A stretch of DNA of 64,000 nt from Clostridiales bacterium (GCA_004553625.1 SFKX01000015.1:1-64000), one strand, 5' to 3'. Numbered from the stretch's first letter, positions 50,453 through 57,020 are shown. Numbers and translations: made by a program. Notes: generated by a model not told the origin, from the sequence alone.

Positions 50453-50489
50453 AGTTCAACAAAAGTTCAACTCGCCTCCAAAATTCAAC
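50453..50489 (+). repeat. Left integrase arm-site repeats
   Basis: AGTTCAAC at 50453-50460 and 50464-50471, and the variant AATTCAAC at 50482-50489. The 20-base segment from 50453 to 50472 is identical to 55746-55765 at the other end. Confidence 0.6.
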
Positions 50490-51684
50490 CGGTTTGAGCC
50501 TTTTTGAAGTAGATATCCGAGAGCATGTCGGCGCTCTGGGCGTCTGCCTGAGCTATGACGTGCGCGTATATGTCTGAGGTCGTGCTGACCTGCGCGTGGC
50601 CGAGGCGCTTTGATATGCTCACGCTGTCCATGCCGCCGAAGTAGAGCATTGAGGCCATTGTGTGCCGGAAGGCGTGGGGGTTTATGTGCGGCAGGCCGTG
50701 GCGCTTGGAGAAGCGGTCAAGCCATGTCGTCACGCTGTCCGGGTGCATCGGCGCGCCGTCGTCCCGCGTGAACACATAGCCGCGATCCTGATAATACTCG
50801 CCGAGCCGGAACCGCTCCTCAAGCTGCCAGACGCGGTAATCCTTCAGCATGGAGATGGTCTCCGGCGGTATGGCAACATAGCGCTCGCTGGACTTGGTTT
50901 TCGGCCTGCCCTCATAAACGCCCTTGTCGGGGGTGTATGAGATACTGCGGCAGATGAACACCCGCGAGCGGGCAGAGTCCACATCCTCCCACTTCAGGCC
51001 GAGCACCTCTCCACGCCTTGCACCTGTAATCATTAGCAGGTGTACAAGCGCCTGCCATTTGAGCGGCTCGGTCCTGAGCGCGGCGTTTATCGCATCTATG
51101 TCGGCTGGCTGCAAGTAGTTTGCCTCTTTCCGCTCCGCCCGCGGGGGCTCGGCGCGGGAGGCGGCGTTGAAGGGGACGAGCCCCTCTTTGACCGCCTGAG
51201 CGAGCACGATCGAAATAAACCGGTGATAGCGCAGCACGCTTTTTGCACTCAGTCCTCCGCCTGTGCGCTTGTTCTGCCCCGGCTGCATGAGCTTGCCGTA
51301 AAACTCGTTCAGGTGGTGCGCCTGCAAGTCGCGCAGTTTTATGTGGCCCAGCTCGGGGTATATGCGCTCGGTCATGTTGCGGTAGTCGACTATGGTCTTG
51401 TGTGCGTCGCCGCGCTGCTCCTTCAGGACGAGGACATACTCGGCGTACTGCTCGAAGGTCTGGCGGGTATCAGAAGCCAAGCCCTCCCGACACTGCTTTT
51501 CAAAGGTCGCGGCGAAAGCCTCGGCCTTTTTTCGCGCGGTCTTTTCGCTCCACGTCGGCGCGACGTCGAAGGTGGCCGTCCACGGCTTGAGCTGCTTTCC
51601 GTCCGCTCCCCGGCCTCGAAAGACGCGGATAGAGTACGAGACCAGCTTGCCGGACTTGTCCCGGCGGGGTTGGAGGTTAGCCAT
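50485..51684 (-). CDS. int: Tyrosine recombinase / phage-type integrase
   Basis: The 399-residue integrase has an N-terminal arm-binding domain (about 1-60), a SAM-like core-binding domain (about 70-170) and a catalytic domain with R in T-G-A-R-R-G-E-V-L-G-L-K-W, H-x-x-R in H-A-F-R-H-T-M-A, H in L-G-H-A-Q-V-S-T-T and the nucleophile Tyr in D-I-Y-A-H-V. The start at 51684 overlaps the repressor end and has GAGG upstream; 42 more open codons lie inside the repressor gene. It should act on tRNA-Arg. Confidence 0.95.
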   Translation of the reverse strand: MANLQPRRDKSGKLVSYSIRVFRGRGADGKQLKPWTATFDVAPTWSEKTARKKAEAFAATFEKQCREGLASDTRQTFEQYAEYVLVLKEQRGDAHKTIVDYRNMTERIYPELGHIKLRDLQAHHLNEFYGKLMQPGQNKRTGGGLSAKSVLRYHRFISIVLAQAVKEGLVPFNAASRAEPPRAERKEANYLQPADIDAINAALRTEPLKWQALVHLLMITGARRGEVLGLKWEDVDSARSRVFICRSISYTPDKGVYEGRPKTKSSERYVAIPPETISMLKDYRVWQLEERFRLGEYYQDRGYVFTRDDGAPMHPDSVTTWLDRFSKRHGLPHINPHAFRHTMASMLYFGGMDSVSISKRLGHAQVSTTSDIYAHVIAQADAQSADMLSDIYFKKAQTG

Positions 51685-52381
51685 TGCCGCGGGCCTCCTC
51701 TCCGCTTCGAACGCGCTCCAAATTGGCGAGAATGGCGTTCCGTACCGACGCATCGTTGTACTCACCAGAATCGTCCGAGAGTTCCCTGTTCGCCGCGTCC
51801 AGAAGCTCATGATAATTCTCGCGCTTCAGCAACTCGTCCAGCATATAGGTAAAAGCCCGCTCGGTGTCATAGCGCTTGCGCGAGACTGCTTCATCCAGCT
51901 CATCTGGCCCGTTTTCACCGATTAGCGCATCTCCGTTCACTAGCCTCTTAAACTCGAAGATAGCCGTTTTTGCCTTATCTACAAAGTCGAGGAGTGCAGC
52001 GGCTAGAAATGCCGAATTGTCCAACTCAGCAAGTAATCCTACAAGTGTACGGAAGTTTTGGCCGAATACTGAATCCGAATGTATCAGGTTTATTGTGCGC
52101 TCAGAGAGTTTCGTATAGGCGATCGCCTTTTGGGCGTCCGCATTCGTGCTCTGCGTATCCGTCAAGCCCAATAAGTAATCCGTGGATACATTGAAATAAT
52201 TAGCAATTTCGATAAGCTTTTGCATGTTTGGCTGTGTGGAGCCGTCCTGATACTGAGACACAGCCTGTCGCGATATCCCCAGCGCATTTGCAAGTGCAGT
52301 CATTGTTACCTCACGTGCCGTCATCAGTTCGCGAAGCCGTGTAGGAAACGCGAAGTTGTATTTTTCTAGCGATGTTGACAT
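51677..52381 (-). CDS. Phage-type XRE repressor
   Basis: The 234-residue protein has an N-terminal Xre/Cro HTH (T-A-L-A-N-A-L-G-I-S-R-Q-A-V-S-Q-Y-Q-D-G-S, residues about 20-55, with N-Y-F-N-V-S-T-D-Y-L-L-G-L-T after it) and a helical C-terminal domain of about 170 residues without protease signature. The start at 52381 follows GGAGGT; the first 29 codons of the longer frame cross the operator region. It is transcribed with int. Confidence 0.88.
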   Translation of the reverse strand: MSTSLEKYNFAFPTRLRELMTAREVTMTALANALGISRQAVSQYQDGSTQPNMQKLIEIANYFNVSTDYLLGLTDTQSTNADAQKAIAYTKLSERTINLIHSDSVFGQNFRTLVGLLAELDNSAFLAAALLDFVDKAKTAIFEFKRLVNGDALIGENGPDELDEAVSRKRYDTERAFTYMLDELLKRENYHELLDAANRELSDDSGEYNDASVRNAILANLERVRSGEEARGNG

Positions 52382-52396
52382 AGTATACCTCCGATC

Positions 52397-52413
52397 CGCA
52401 AGAAATTCTTGCG
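52397..52413. promoter_or_regulatory. Operator 1 of the element repressor
   Basis: CGCAAGAA-A-TTCTTGCG is a perfect 17-base palindrome 16 bases before the repressor start. Confidence 0.65.
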
Positions 52414-52439
52414 ATTGACAAAGCGAAAGCAAATTATGC

Positions 52440-52468
52440 TTGCAGCAAGAAATCCTTTCTGCTATCAT
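52440..52468 (+). promoter_or_regulatory. Rightward promoter with operator 2
   Basis: TTGCAG (52440-52445) and TATCAT (52463-52468) are 17 bases apart. An imperfect copy of the operator (AGCAAGAAATCCTTTCTGCT, 52444-52463) fills the spacer, so the repressor should block this promoter. Confidence 0.6.
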
Positions 52469-52526
52469 ATCATTAGCAAGCCAAACTTGTCAACGAGTAA
52501 TGATAAAGAACAGAAAGGAGATAATC

Positions 52527-52700
52527 ATGACAGAGTTCAGCGAAAAAGCGAGAGCGGCACAGCGCGCATATTTGCGGGAGTGGAGGCGGAAAAACCCAGA
52601 TAAGGTCAAGGAGCAAAACCGCCGCTACTGGGAGAGAAAAGCAGCACAGTTCGAGCAAGAACAGGCAGCGTGCGGAGGAGGCAAAAATGATGCAATTTGA
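52527..52700 (+). CDS. Small basic phage-like protein
   Basis: The 57-residue protein (AAAGGAG seven bases before ATG 52527) has Y-L-R-E-W-R-R-K-N-P-D-K-V and a Y-W-E-R-K helix. Short proteins with this pattern are frequent in early regions of Clostridia phages; its role is unknown. It overlaps the next gene by 14 bases. Confidence 0.6.
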   Translation: MTEFSEKARAAQRAYLREWRRKNPDKVKEQNRRYWERKAAQFEQEQAACGGGKNDAI

Positions 52701-52869
52701 ACCCCCACGCATGATGAGTATCCGCGCGGCGGCGCGGCTCGGGCCGCTCAGCGAGTATACGCTCCGGCTGCTAGAGAAGCAGGGCAAGCTGCCCTGTATC
52801 CACACAGGCCGGAAATGCCTGGTCAATTATGACCGACTGCTCGAGATGTTAGGAGGGCTGGGCGCATGA
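52687..52869 (+). CDS. Excisionase-like small HTH protein
   Basis: The 60-residue protein resembles the MerR-type excisionase family (HTH_17): M-M-S-I-R-A-A-A-R-L-G, then T-L-R-L-L-E-K-Q-G-K-L-P-C-I-H-T-G-R-K-C-L-V-N-Y, then a short helix. It may direct excision by the integrase or act as a regulator. Confidence 0.7.
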   Translation: MMQFEPPRMMSIRAAARLGPLSEYTLRLLEKQGKLPCIHTGRKCLVNYDRLLEMLGGLGA

Positions 52870-53300
52870 GAGAAAAAATAAAAGCCCGTCCGGGCGTTGC
52901 AGCACCCGGGCGAGCAGAGGGGAATAAAGCGCATTGCAGAGCGGCTGTAGACCCCGTAACTCAGTCTACCACAGCCGCTCCGGGAGGTCAACGCTCGATA
53001 GCCGAGCTGCTCGCCGTCGGTGCGGAGAACGGACTCACAAGCCGACAACTGTCCCAGCTAACGGGACTTGACACGCGGACTATTCAGGCGCGCATATCCG
53101 CCGAGCGCCTGAGCGGTGTGCCGATATGCTCGGACACACTCAATGGCTTCTATATGCCCTCAAACGACGAGGAGAAGGCGCGCTGTATACGTTCGCTGCG
53201 ACGCCGCGGCATTGAGATACTGCGCGTTGCAGAGGCTATGAACAGAATCCCCGGTGATGGACAGATGGAGCTGCATATCGGTGAGATGGACGATCGGTAA
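52866..53300 (+). CDS. HTH protein of the element
   Basis: The 144-residue protein overlaps the previous gene as ATGA. After a disordered N-terminal 40 residues rich in A, G and P comes a winged-helix-like segment: N-G-L-T-S-R-Q-L-S-Q-L-T-G-L-D-T-R-T-I-Q (parts) and later I-R-S-L-R-R-R-G-I-E-I-L-R-V-A-E-A. It is probably a DNA-binding early protein; no closer assignment. Confidence 0.6.
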   Translation: MREKIKARPGVAAPGRAEGNKAHCRAAVDPVTQSTTAAPGGQRSIAELLAVGAENGLTSRQLSQLTGLDTRTIQARISAERLSGVPICSDTLNGFYMPSNDEEKARCIRSLRRRGIEILRVAEAMNRIPGDGQMELHIGEMDDR

Positions 53301-53312
53301 GGGGGGAGGCGA

Positions 53313-53690
53313 ATGTCCGGCAAAAAACGTCGGGTCGGTGGATCAGACAATCTTCGCCCGTGGCTGACACCGAAGCCGGACGGCAAGCGCGAGCCTTTTA
53401 TTATGGTTGCAAATAGCCTCATGGCGTCCCCGGTGTTTGCTTCTCTTCCCCTGTCTGCACAGCGTACATATATGTGCATGGCGGCACACGCATCAGGCAA
53501 AAGAGAATTTGTATTTCCGCAGTCTCTTGCGTCCAAGACGTATTACATCCCGAGGAACTCGCTTCGTGCTGCAGTGGACAGGCTTGTAGAGAGTGGCTTT
53601 ATTGAGCGCGTGGAGGACGGCTCATACAGCCAATACGCCCCGGCTCGTTATCGTTTTGCATTCGGCTGGAAACAAAGTCCGCAACCATAG
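53313..53690 (+). CDS. Winged-helix replication-like protein
   Basis: The 125-residue protein starts behind GGGGGGAGG. P-F-I-M-V-A-N-S-L-M and L-S-A-Q-R-T-Y-M-C-M, then I-P-R-N-S-L-R-A-A-V-D-R-L-V-E-S-G-F-I-E (in parts), resemble the N-terminal wHTH of phage replisome organisers or replication initiators. The box repeats at 53686-53820 follow at once, which would suit an origin. The assignment is tentative. Confidence 0.5.
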   Translation: MSGKKRRVGGSDNLRPWLTPKPDGKREPFIMVANSLMASPVFASLPLSAQRTYMCMAAHASGKREFVFPQSLASKTYYIPRNSLRAAVDRLVESGFIERVEDGSYSQYAPARYRFAFGWKQSPQP

Positions 53691-53820
53691 TATGTGCCAC
53701 CAGCTCCCGCATACTGGCCCATAGAATGTGCCACCCCGTTGCCCCGGCCTCCAAGGGTGGGATATGCAATGGGCCACCAGTGAGAATTTCAAGCTCTTCG
53801 CCTGGCACATACAATGGGCC
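53686..53820. repeat. Box cluster with direct and inverted copies
   Basis: The box CCATAGnATGTGCCACC occurs at 53686-53702 and 53719-53735 as direct copies. GGCCCATAGAATGTGCCA (53716-53733) is matched in inverted orientation at 53803-53820 with two mismatches, and a weaker copy ends at about 53777. The stretch 53691-53837 holds no convincing gene. Confidence 0.6.
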
Positions 53821-53837
53821 TATATTAAGATTTACCA

Positions 53838-53956
53838 TGTCTATCTATCCGAGCGGACAGCGCAAGGGGGCGCTGATTCGTCGCCTCGTGCAGACACACA
53901 CAAAGCGTTGGGTTCGAAAAAAAGCTACGGCTTTATGGAGGGATGAACGGAGATGA
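53838..53956 (+). CDS. Possible 39-residue basic protein
   Basis: The frame begins at ATG 53838 and ends in an ATGA overlap with the next gene, which favours a real gene. The product is very basic (R-K-G-A-L-I-R-R, T-K-R-W-V-R-K-K). The ribosome binding site is poor and no family is recognised. Confidence 0.3.
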
Positions 53957-54420
53957 CAAAAGAGCAGTGCCGGGTCGCGCGTGAGAGGCTCCGCCTACAC
54001 AGAGCGCAGTGCGCAGCGCTGGAAACTATTCCGGACGAGATACGGCGTCTTGATCTGGCGCTGACTTCAGCACGCACGTCGCGCCTAGATAGGATGCCCG
54101 GCGGCAGAGACGAGGACCGCATAGAGAGCCTCATACAGCGCAGGGACAATCTTCGGCTCCAGCTGGAGATGACCGAGCTAGACGTCAGCATCGTCAGGCA
54201 CGCGCTGGACTCGCTCACTACCGACGAGCGGCACGTGCTCGAGGTCATGCATATTACGCGACAGCGCGGCGCTGTGGAGCGGCTAAGGGCTGAATACTAT
54301 TATGCCGACTCGCGCAGTGTGTACAAGCGTGAGGCTCGAGCGTTGGAGCACTTCGCCACGGTCATATACGGCGGTACTACGCACGAACCAAGGACAAAGC
54401 AAGACGCTCCCCCCAAATAG
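53953..54420 (+). CDS. Phage transcriptional regulator-like protein (ArpU/RinA type)
   Basis: The 155-residue protein is helical with a coiled-coil half (about 10-90) and a C-terminal region resembling sigma region 4: L-T-T-D-E-R-H-V-L-E-V-M, then Y-Y-A-D-S-R-S-V-Y-K-R-E-A-R-A-L-E-H-F. This layout is seen in late-gene activators of Gram-positive phages. No late genes follow here, so it may act on a helper. Confidence 0.65.
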   Translation: MTKEQCRVARERLRLHRAQCAALETIPDEIRRLDLALTSARTSRLDRMPGGRDEDRIESLIQRRDNLRLQLEMTELDVSIVRHALDSLTTDERHVLEVMHITRQRGAVERLRAEYYYADSRSVYKREARALEHFATVIYGGTTHEPRTKQDAPPK

Positions 54421-54536
54421 CCGCGAGCCAGCCGCGATAATAACAAATGCCATTTTTGCTATATTGCGAAATAGCAATGCAAGGAACAACGAGCGAACTC
54501 CGACGCCCAGCAAAGCCGCGAGCCAGCCGCGATAAT
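54419..54536. repeat. 23-base direct repeats flanking a hairpin
   Basis: Identical 23-base copies lie at 54419-54441 and 54514-54536. Between them TTGCTAT (54456-54462) and ATAGCAA (54471-54477) make a 7-bp hairpin. The first copy overlaps the stop of the preceding gene. No gene is seen here. Confidence 0.6.
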
Positions 54537-54556
54537 TCCGACGTTTTTGCCTGAAA

Positions 54557-54580
54557 AAGGGGCCGCAAGCGCGGCCCCTT
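54557..54580. terminator. Terminator between convergent element genes
   Basis: AAGGGGCCGC / GCGGCCCCTT (10 bp, loop AAGC) with an A tract to the left and mild T content to the right. Confidence 0.65.
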
Positions 54581-54794
54581 AGCTTTGTACTCGTCTCGAG
54601 CGCTCCTCGCGGATACCGTGTACCCGCCCGGCGTTATATACAGCTTGAAGGAACTCGACAAGGTTGTCGCCATCTCCTTTTACGGGTCTGGCTCCGAACA
54701 CGTCCATCATCCCGCGGAGAAACTCGCGTCTGTCAGGCGACCACTCACGCAGGCGGCAGGCCTCAACGACCTGTGCGTATACTCCGCCGCTCAT
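54579..54794 (-). CDS. Small phage-like protein
   Basis: The 71-residue protein (V-E-A-C-R-L-R-E-W-S-P-D-R-R-E-F-L, then L-V-E-F-L-Q-A-V-Y-N-A-G-R-V-H-G-I) is helical and has no recognised family. It overlaps the preceding minus-strand gene by four bases, supporting a real gene. Confidence 0.5.
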   Translation of the reverse strand: MSGGVYAQVVEACRLREWSPDRREFLRGMMDVFGARPVKGDGDNLVEFLQAVYNAGRVHGIREERSRRVQS

Positions 54795-55060
54795 GCTACG
54801 CAGAAGCGCCTCGTGACGCTTTCACGGCTGAATCTGGCAGCTACGTCCGGCAGGGCCGTTTTGAGGGCGCTCACGTCGAGTTTAACAGCCTTGACGGTTT
54901 TCCATGTGACTTTGTACTCCCCGGCCCGCAACTCCTCTGCGTCGCCCATAGCGGCCTTGAGCGCGTCCTTGATGGCGTCGGCCTCGGCCTGCGCTTCGTC
55001 GATGAGGGCTTGCAGCTCCCGCAGCTCGCGACACTTCGCGGCGATGTCGTTTGTGCTCAT
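54791..55060 (-). CDS. Phage protein of the Gp157/YqaJ-neighbour type
   Basis: The 89-residue protein has a coiled-coil N-terminal half (R-E-L-R-E-L-Q-A-L-I-D-E-A-Q) and a C-terminal G-E-Y-K-V-T-W-K-T-V plus A-R-F-S-R-E-S-V-T-R-R-F. Proteins with this pattern usually sit beside YqaJ-type recombination nucleases in phages, but no such nuclease is present. GGAGG precedes the start. Confidence 0.6.
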   Translation of the reverse strand: MSTNDIAAKCRELRELQALIDEAQAEADAIKDALKAAMGDAEELRAGEYKVTWKTVKAVKLDVSALKTALPDVAARFSRESVTRRFCVA

Positions 55061-55210
55061 GTGTGTACCTCCTCATTTTGGGAGAGAGCCGGGAGGCCTT
55101 GCGCGCGCCTCGGTGGGTCGTCTTATCGCATCCCGCCCCGGTCTGACCTTGCGTTCTTGTTTCAGCTCTCGCTTACTTCGTCCGCCTTGTCTCTCCCTTG
55201 CTGTGATTGT

Positions 55211-55239
55211 ATTTTACTATATTTACGGGAATATATCAA
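55211..55239 (-). promoter_or_regulatory. Leftward promoter with box 1 in its spacer
   Basis: On the minus strand TTGATA (55239-55234) and TAAAAT (55216-55211) are 17 bases apart. It would transcribe the two leftward genes. The stretch 55061-55210 holds only their leader. Confidence 0.6.
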
Positions 55240-55302
55240 TAGACGGAATAGACATATTTACGGGAATATATTTGTCGATTATTTCTATTTACGGGAGTAG
55301 AT
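55220..55302 (+). repeat. Three 17-base boxes in a divergent promoter region
   Basis: TATTTACGGGAATATAT occurs at 55220-55236 and 55255-55271, and TATTTACGGGAGTAGAT at 55286-55302. Spacing is 35 and 31 bases. Box 1 is between the -35 and -10 of the leftward promoter; box 3 overlaps the -35 of the rightward one. Confidence 0.8.
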
Positions 55303-55316
55303 TTGTGAGGTATAAT
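55288..55316 (+). promoter_or_regulatory. Rightward promoter overlapping box 3
   Basis: TTTACG (55288-55293), 17 bases, TATAAT (55311-55316), 59 bases before the RHH-like gene. Confidence 0.65.
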
Positions 55317-55374
55317 ATAGCTACAATGGGAGGAGAGGGCAAAGTTTTTGCCGCTCCCGAAAGGAGTGGAGTGC

Positions 55375-55710
55375 ATGGCGGTGTCGAAGGCGCAGCAGCG
55401 CGCCGTACACAAATACGTCAAGGACAATTATGACCGGATAGAGTTGACGGTGCCGAAGGGACGCAAGGCCGAGCTGAAGGCGCTTGCAGACAGCCGAGGG
55501 CAAAGCGTCAACGCCTTTGTGAACGAGGCCATAGACGCTGCTGTGAGCGGTGTAGCGGTTCAGGTGGGCGGCGCACTGCTCACGGCCAAAGCGCTCACCG
55601 AGGCCCGCAGCGCCGCCGAGAGCGCCGGGGAAACGGTGGAGGCGTTCATCGAGCGCGCCATAGAGACGCAGGCCGAGCGGGATAAACGGGCGCTTGGTCT
55701 GGCAAGGTGA
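55375..55710 (+). CDS. Ribbon-helix-helix (Arc-like) regulator
   Basis: The 111-residue protein starts at ATG 55375 behind AAAGGAG. R-I-E-L-T-V-P-K-G-R-K-A-E-L-K-A-L and S-V-N-A-F-V-N-E-A-I-D match the beta strand and two helices of the Arc/MetJ fold. The C-terminal half adds helices. It probably binds the three boxes upstream and controls the divergent promoters. Confidence 0.7.
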   Translation: MAVSKAQQRAVHKYVKDNYDRIELTVPKGRKAELKALADSRGQSVNAFVNEAIDAAVSGVAVQVGGALLTAKALTEARSAAESAGETVEAFIERAIETQAERDKRALGLAR

Positions 55711-55745
55711 ACTCGGTGTTGTGTGCGCCGCTCGAGCGGATCTTG

Positions 55746-55784
55746 AGTTCAACAAAAGTTCAACTACTACCCGAAAAGTTCAAC
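55746..55784 (+). repeat. Right integrase arm-site repeats
   Basis: AGTTCAAC at 55746-55753, 55757-55764 and 55777-55784, in the same orientation and with the same 11-base first spacing as the left set. Confidence 0.6.
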
Positions 55785-55882
55785 TAAAATACGTCACGTT
55801 CCGAAACGTACCATTAGAGAAAAGCTAGCAATCATGCGGCTTTGCGGCATTTTACGAGACGCTGCAAAACGGTAAAATTATA

Positions 55883-55928
55883 ACTCCGACTCTGAAGGTC
55901 GTGCGTTCGAATCGCATCGGGCGTACCA
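55883..55928 (+). other. attR (partial tRNA-Arg copy)
   Basis: This copy of the tRNA 3' half differs from attL at three positions, all in the T stem, and the changes preserve pairing (GTGCG/CGCAT against GTGGG/CCCGT). It has no 5' half and is not a functional tRNA. Confidence 0.85.
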
Positions 55929-55967
55929 GGACCCCCGGGACTTTGTTTGTCCCGGGGGTCCCTTTCT
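55929..55967 (+). terminator. Original terminator of tRNA-Arg
   Basis: GGACCCCCGGGAC / GTCCCGGGGGTCC (13 bp, loop TTTGTTT) followed by CTTTCTT, directly after attR. It was probably next to the tRNA before insertion. Confidence 0.85.
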
Positions 55968-55976
55968 TATTTTCGC

Positions 55977-56031
55977 TATGCGGATCGATGCGAGTCGATG
56001 CGAGTCGTTTCGAAATTATGCGGATCGATGC
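55977..56031 (+). repeat. 15-base direct duplication
   Basis: TATGCGGATCGATGC occurs at 55977-55991 and 56017-56031, with two further GATGCGAGTC copies between. Confidence 0.6.
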
Positions 56032-56041
56032 CAAATATAAT

Positions 56042-56113
56042 TCAACCTCAACCTCAACTTCAACTTCAACTTCAAACTCAATATCAACCTCAACATCAAC
56101 CTCAAACTCAACA
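56042..56113 (+). repeat. Degenerate hexanucleotide array
   Basis: Twelve consecutive units of the form TCAACn/TCAAnn fill exactly 72 bases. It is intergenic, between attR and the DUF4358 gene. Confidence 0.8.
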
Positions 56114-56207
56114 GGAAGGAAGGCAGGAGAATAAGCTACAGCAGCAGCTATATCCTACTATGCCGTCCAAAATGTTGAAAACCTGTCTAAAGTCTGTTGA
56201 AAACCTC

Positions 56208-56858
56208 TCAGGCGCTCAGAGCGGAGACAATGGACTCATAGACAGTGTCGGCGTTCTCGCACATGACCATGACGATGGTCCCGTCCTCGAGGGTCTCGAG
56301 CTTGGCGTTTTTGGCGATCTCATACTGATCGGCAAGGTAGTTCTCAAAGTTCTTGCACTGGGTGTCGATAAAGCTCTGGAGGCCGGCCTTGACCGTCTCC
56401 TCGCAGCCCTCGGCGGGCTTGACGACCACGATGCCGTAGGCCTTGACGTTTATGAGCGAGATGCTCATGGCGATCTCGTCAACGTCGGCCGCGGTGAAGC
56501 CGACGGAGGTGTAGTACATGTCCTCAATGGCGTCCTTGTCGCTCATGACGGCGTAGGCCTCATTCTCCTCGTCGCTGCGCGCGGCGGTTATAGCGTCGGC
56601 CAGGGCGCTGGTGCTTTCCTCGGGCGTGTCGGTATCCTCGGGCGTGTCGGTGTCCTCAGGGGTGTCGGTGTCCTCCGGCGTATCGGTATCCTCCGGAGTA
56701 TCGGTGTCCTCGGGCGTGTCGCTGGCCTCGGGGGTGTCGGAGGGCTCCTGGCTGGTTATCGGCTCGTCGCTGGGGTCGGTCTGGTTCTGGGTACCGCAGG
56801 CGCTCAGAAGCGCCAGGCACATTGCGATGCAGAGCGTCGCAGCAATGATCTTTTTCAT
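56208..56858 (-). CDS. DUF4358 lipoprotein with TPEDTD repeats
   Basis: The 216-residue lipoprotein has lipobox L-S-A-C (Cys21). A spacer of about seven D-T-P-E-D-T units (18-base tandem repeats at about 56610-56730) links the lipid anchor to the DUF4358 domain (about 100-216; K-A-Y-G-I-V-V-V-K-P-A-E-G and V-K-A-G-L-Q-S-F). The repeat probably lifts the domain through the wall and may vary in length. Function of DUF4358 is unknown. Confidence 0.85.
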   Translation of the reverse strand: MKKIIAATLCIAMCLALLSACGTQNQTDPSDEPITSQEPSDTPEASDTPEDTDTPEDTDTPEDTDTPEDTDTPEDTDTPEESTSALADAITAARSDEENEAYAVMSDKDAIEDMYYTSVGFTAADVDEIAMSISLINVKAYGIVVVKPAEGCEETVKAGLQSFIDTQCKNFENYLADQYEIAKNAKLETLEDGTIVMVMCENADTVYESIVSALSA

Positions 56859-56925
56859 TTTTCATTTGCTCCTTGCAAGTATTTCGGCGGGGCTGCCGCC
56901 GTGGCCATATGACTCCATCGCCGCG

Positions 56926-56956
56926 AAAATGTTCCCCGAAAAATTTTGAACATTTT
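56926..56956. repeat. Inverted repeat between divergent genes
   Basis: AAAATGTTC (56926-56934) and GAACATTTT (56948-56956) form a 9-bp inverted repeat, a possible operator for the divergent DUF4358 and acyltransferase genes. Confidence 0.45.
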
Positions 56957-56964
56957 TCTTTGGC

Positions 56965-56993
56965 TTGCGGCGAAGCGGCTAAAATGGTAAAAT
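56965..56993 (+). promoter_or_regulatory. Sigma-A promoter of the acyltransferase cluster
   Basis: TTGCGG (56965-56970), 17 bases, TAAAAT (56988-56993), 27 bases before the start. Confidence 0.65.
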
Positions 56994-57020
56994 CAGAGCA
57001 GACTTTTTGCGGAGGCGACT

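Larger units (their letters stand above)
50329..55928. mobile_element. Integrated 5.6-kb element at tRNA-Arg
   Basis: The element is bounded by a 46-base direct repeat of the tRNA 3' end (50329-50374 and 55883-55928, three mismatches). It carries int and repressor genes leftward and a rightward block of small phage-like genes. There is no terminase, portal, capsid, relaxase or coupling protein, so it is either a satellite-like element, an element mobilised by a helper, or a remnant. Confidence 0.85.
55711..56207. other. Gene-free stretch: right end of element and repeats
   Basis: No gene is seen in these 497 bases. They hold right arm-site repeats, attR, a terminator, a 15-base duplication and a hexamer array, each listed separately. 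The short S/T-rich frames across the hexamers are a by-product of the repeat. Confidence 0.7.

Noticed and set aside
55883..55928. Second tRNA-Arg gene
   Set aside because: Only the 3' half is present; there is no acceptor 5' strand or D arm, so it is attR.
56042..56113. CRISPR-like array
   Set aside because: Units are six bases long, contiguous and without spacers. The 18-base tandem repeats at about 56610-56730 are coding. No cas genes are seen.
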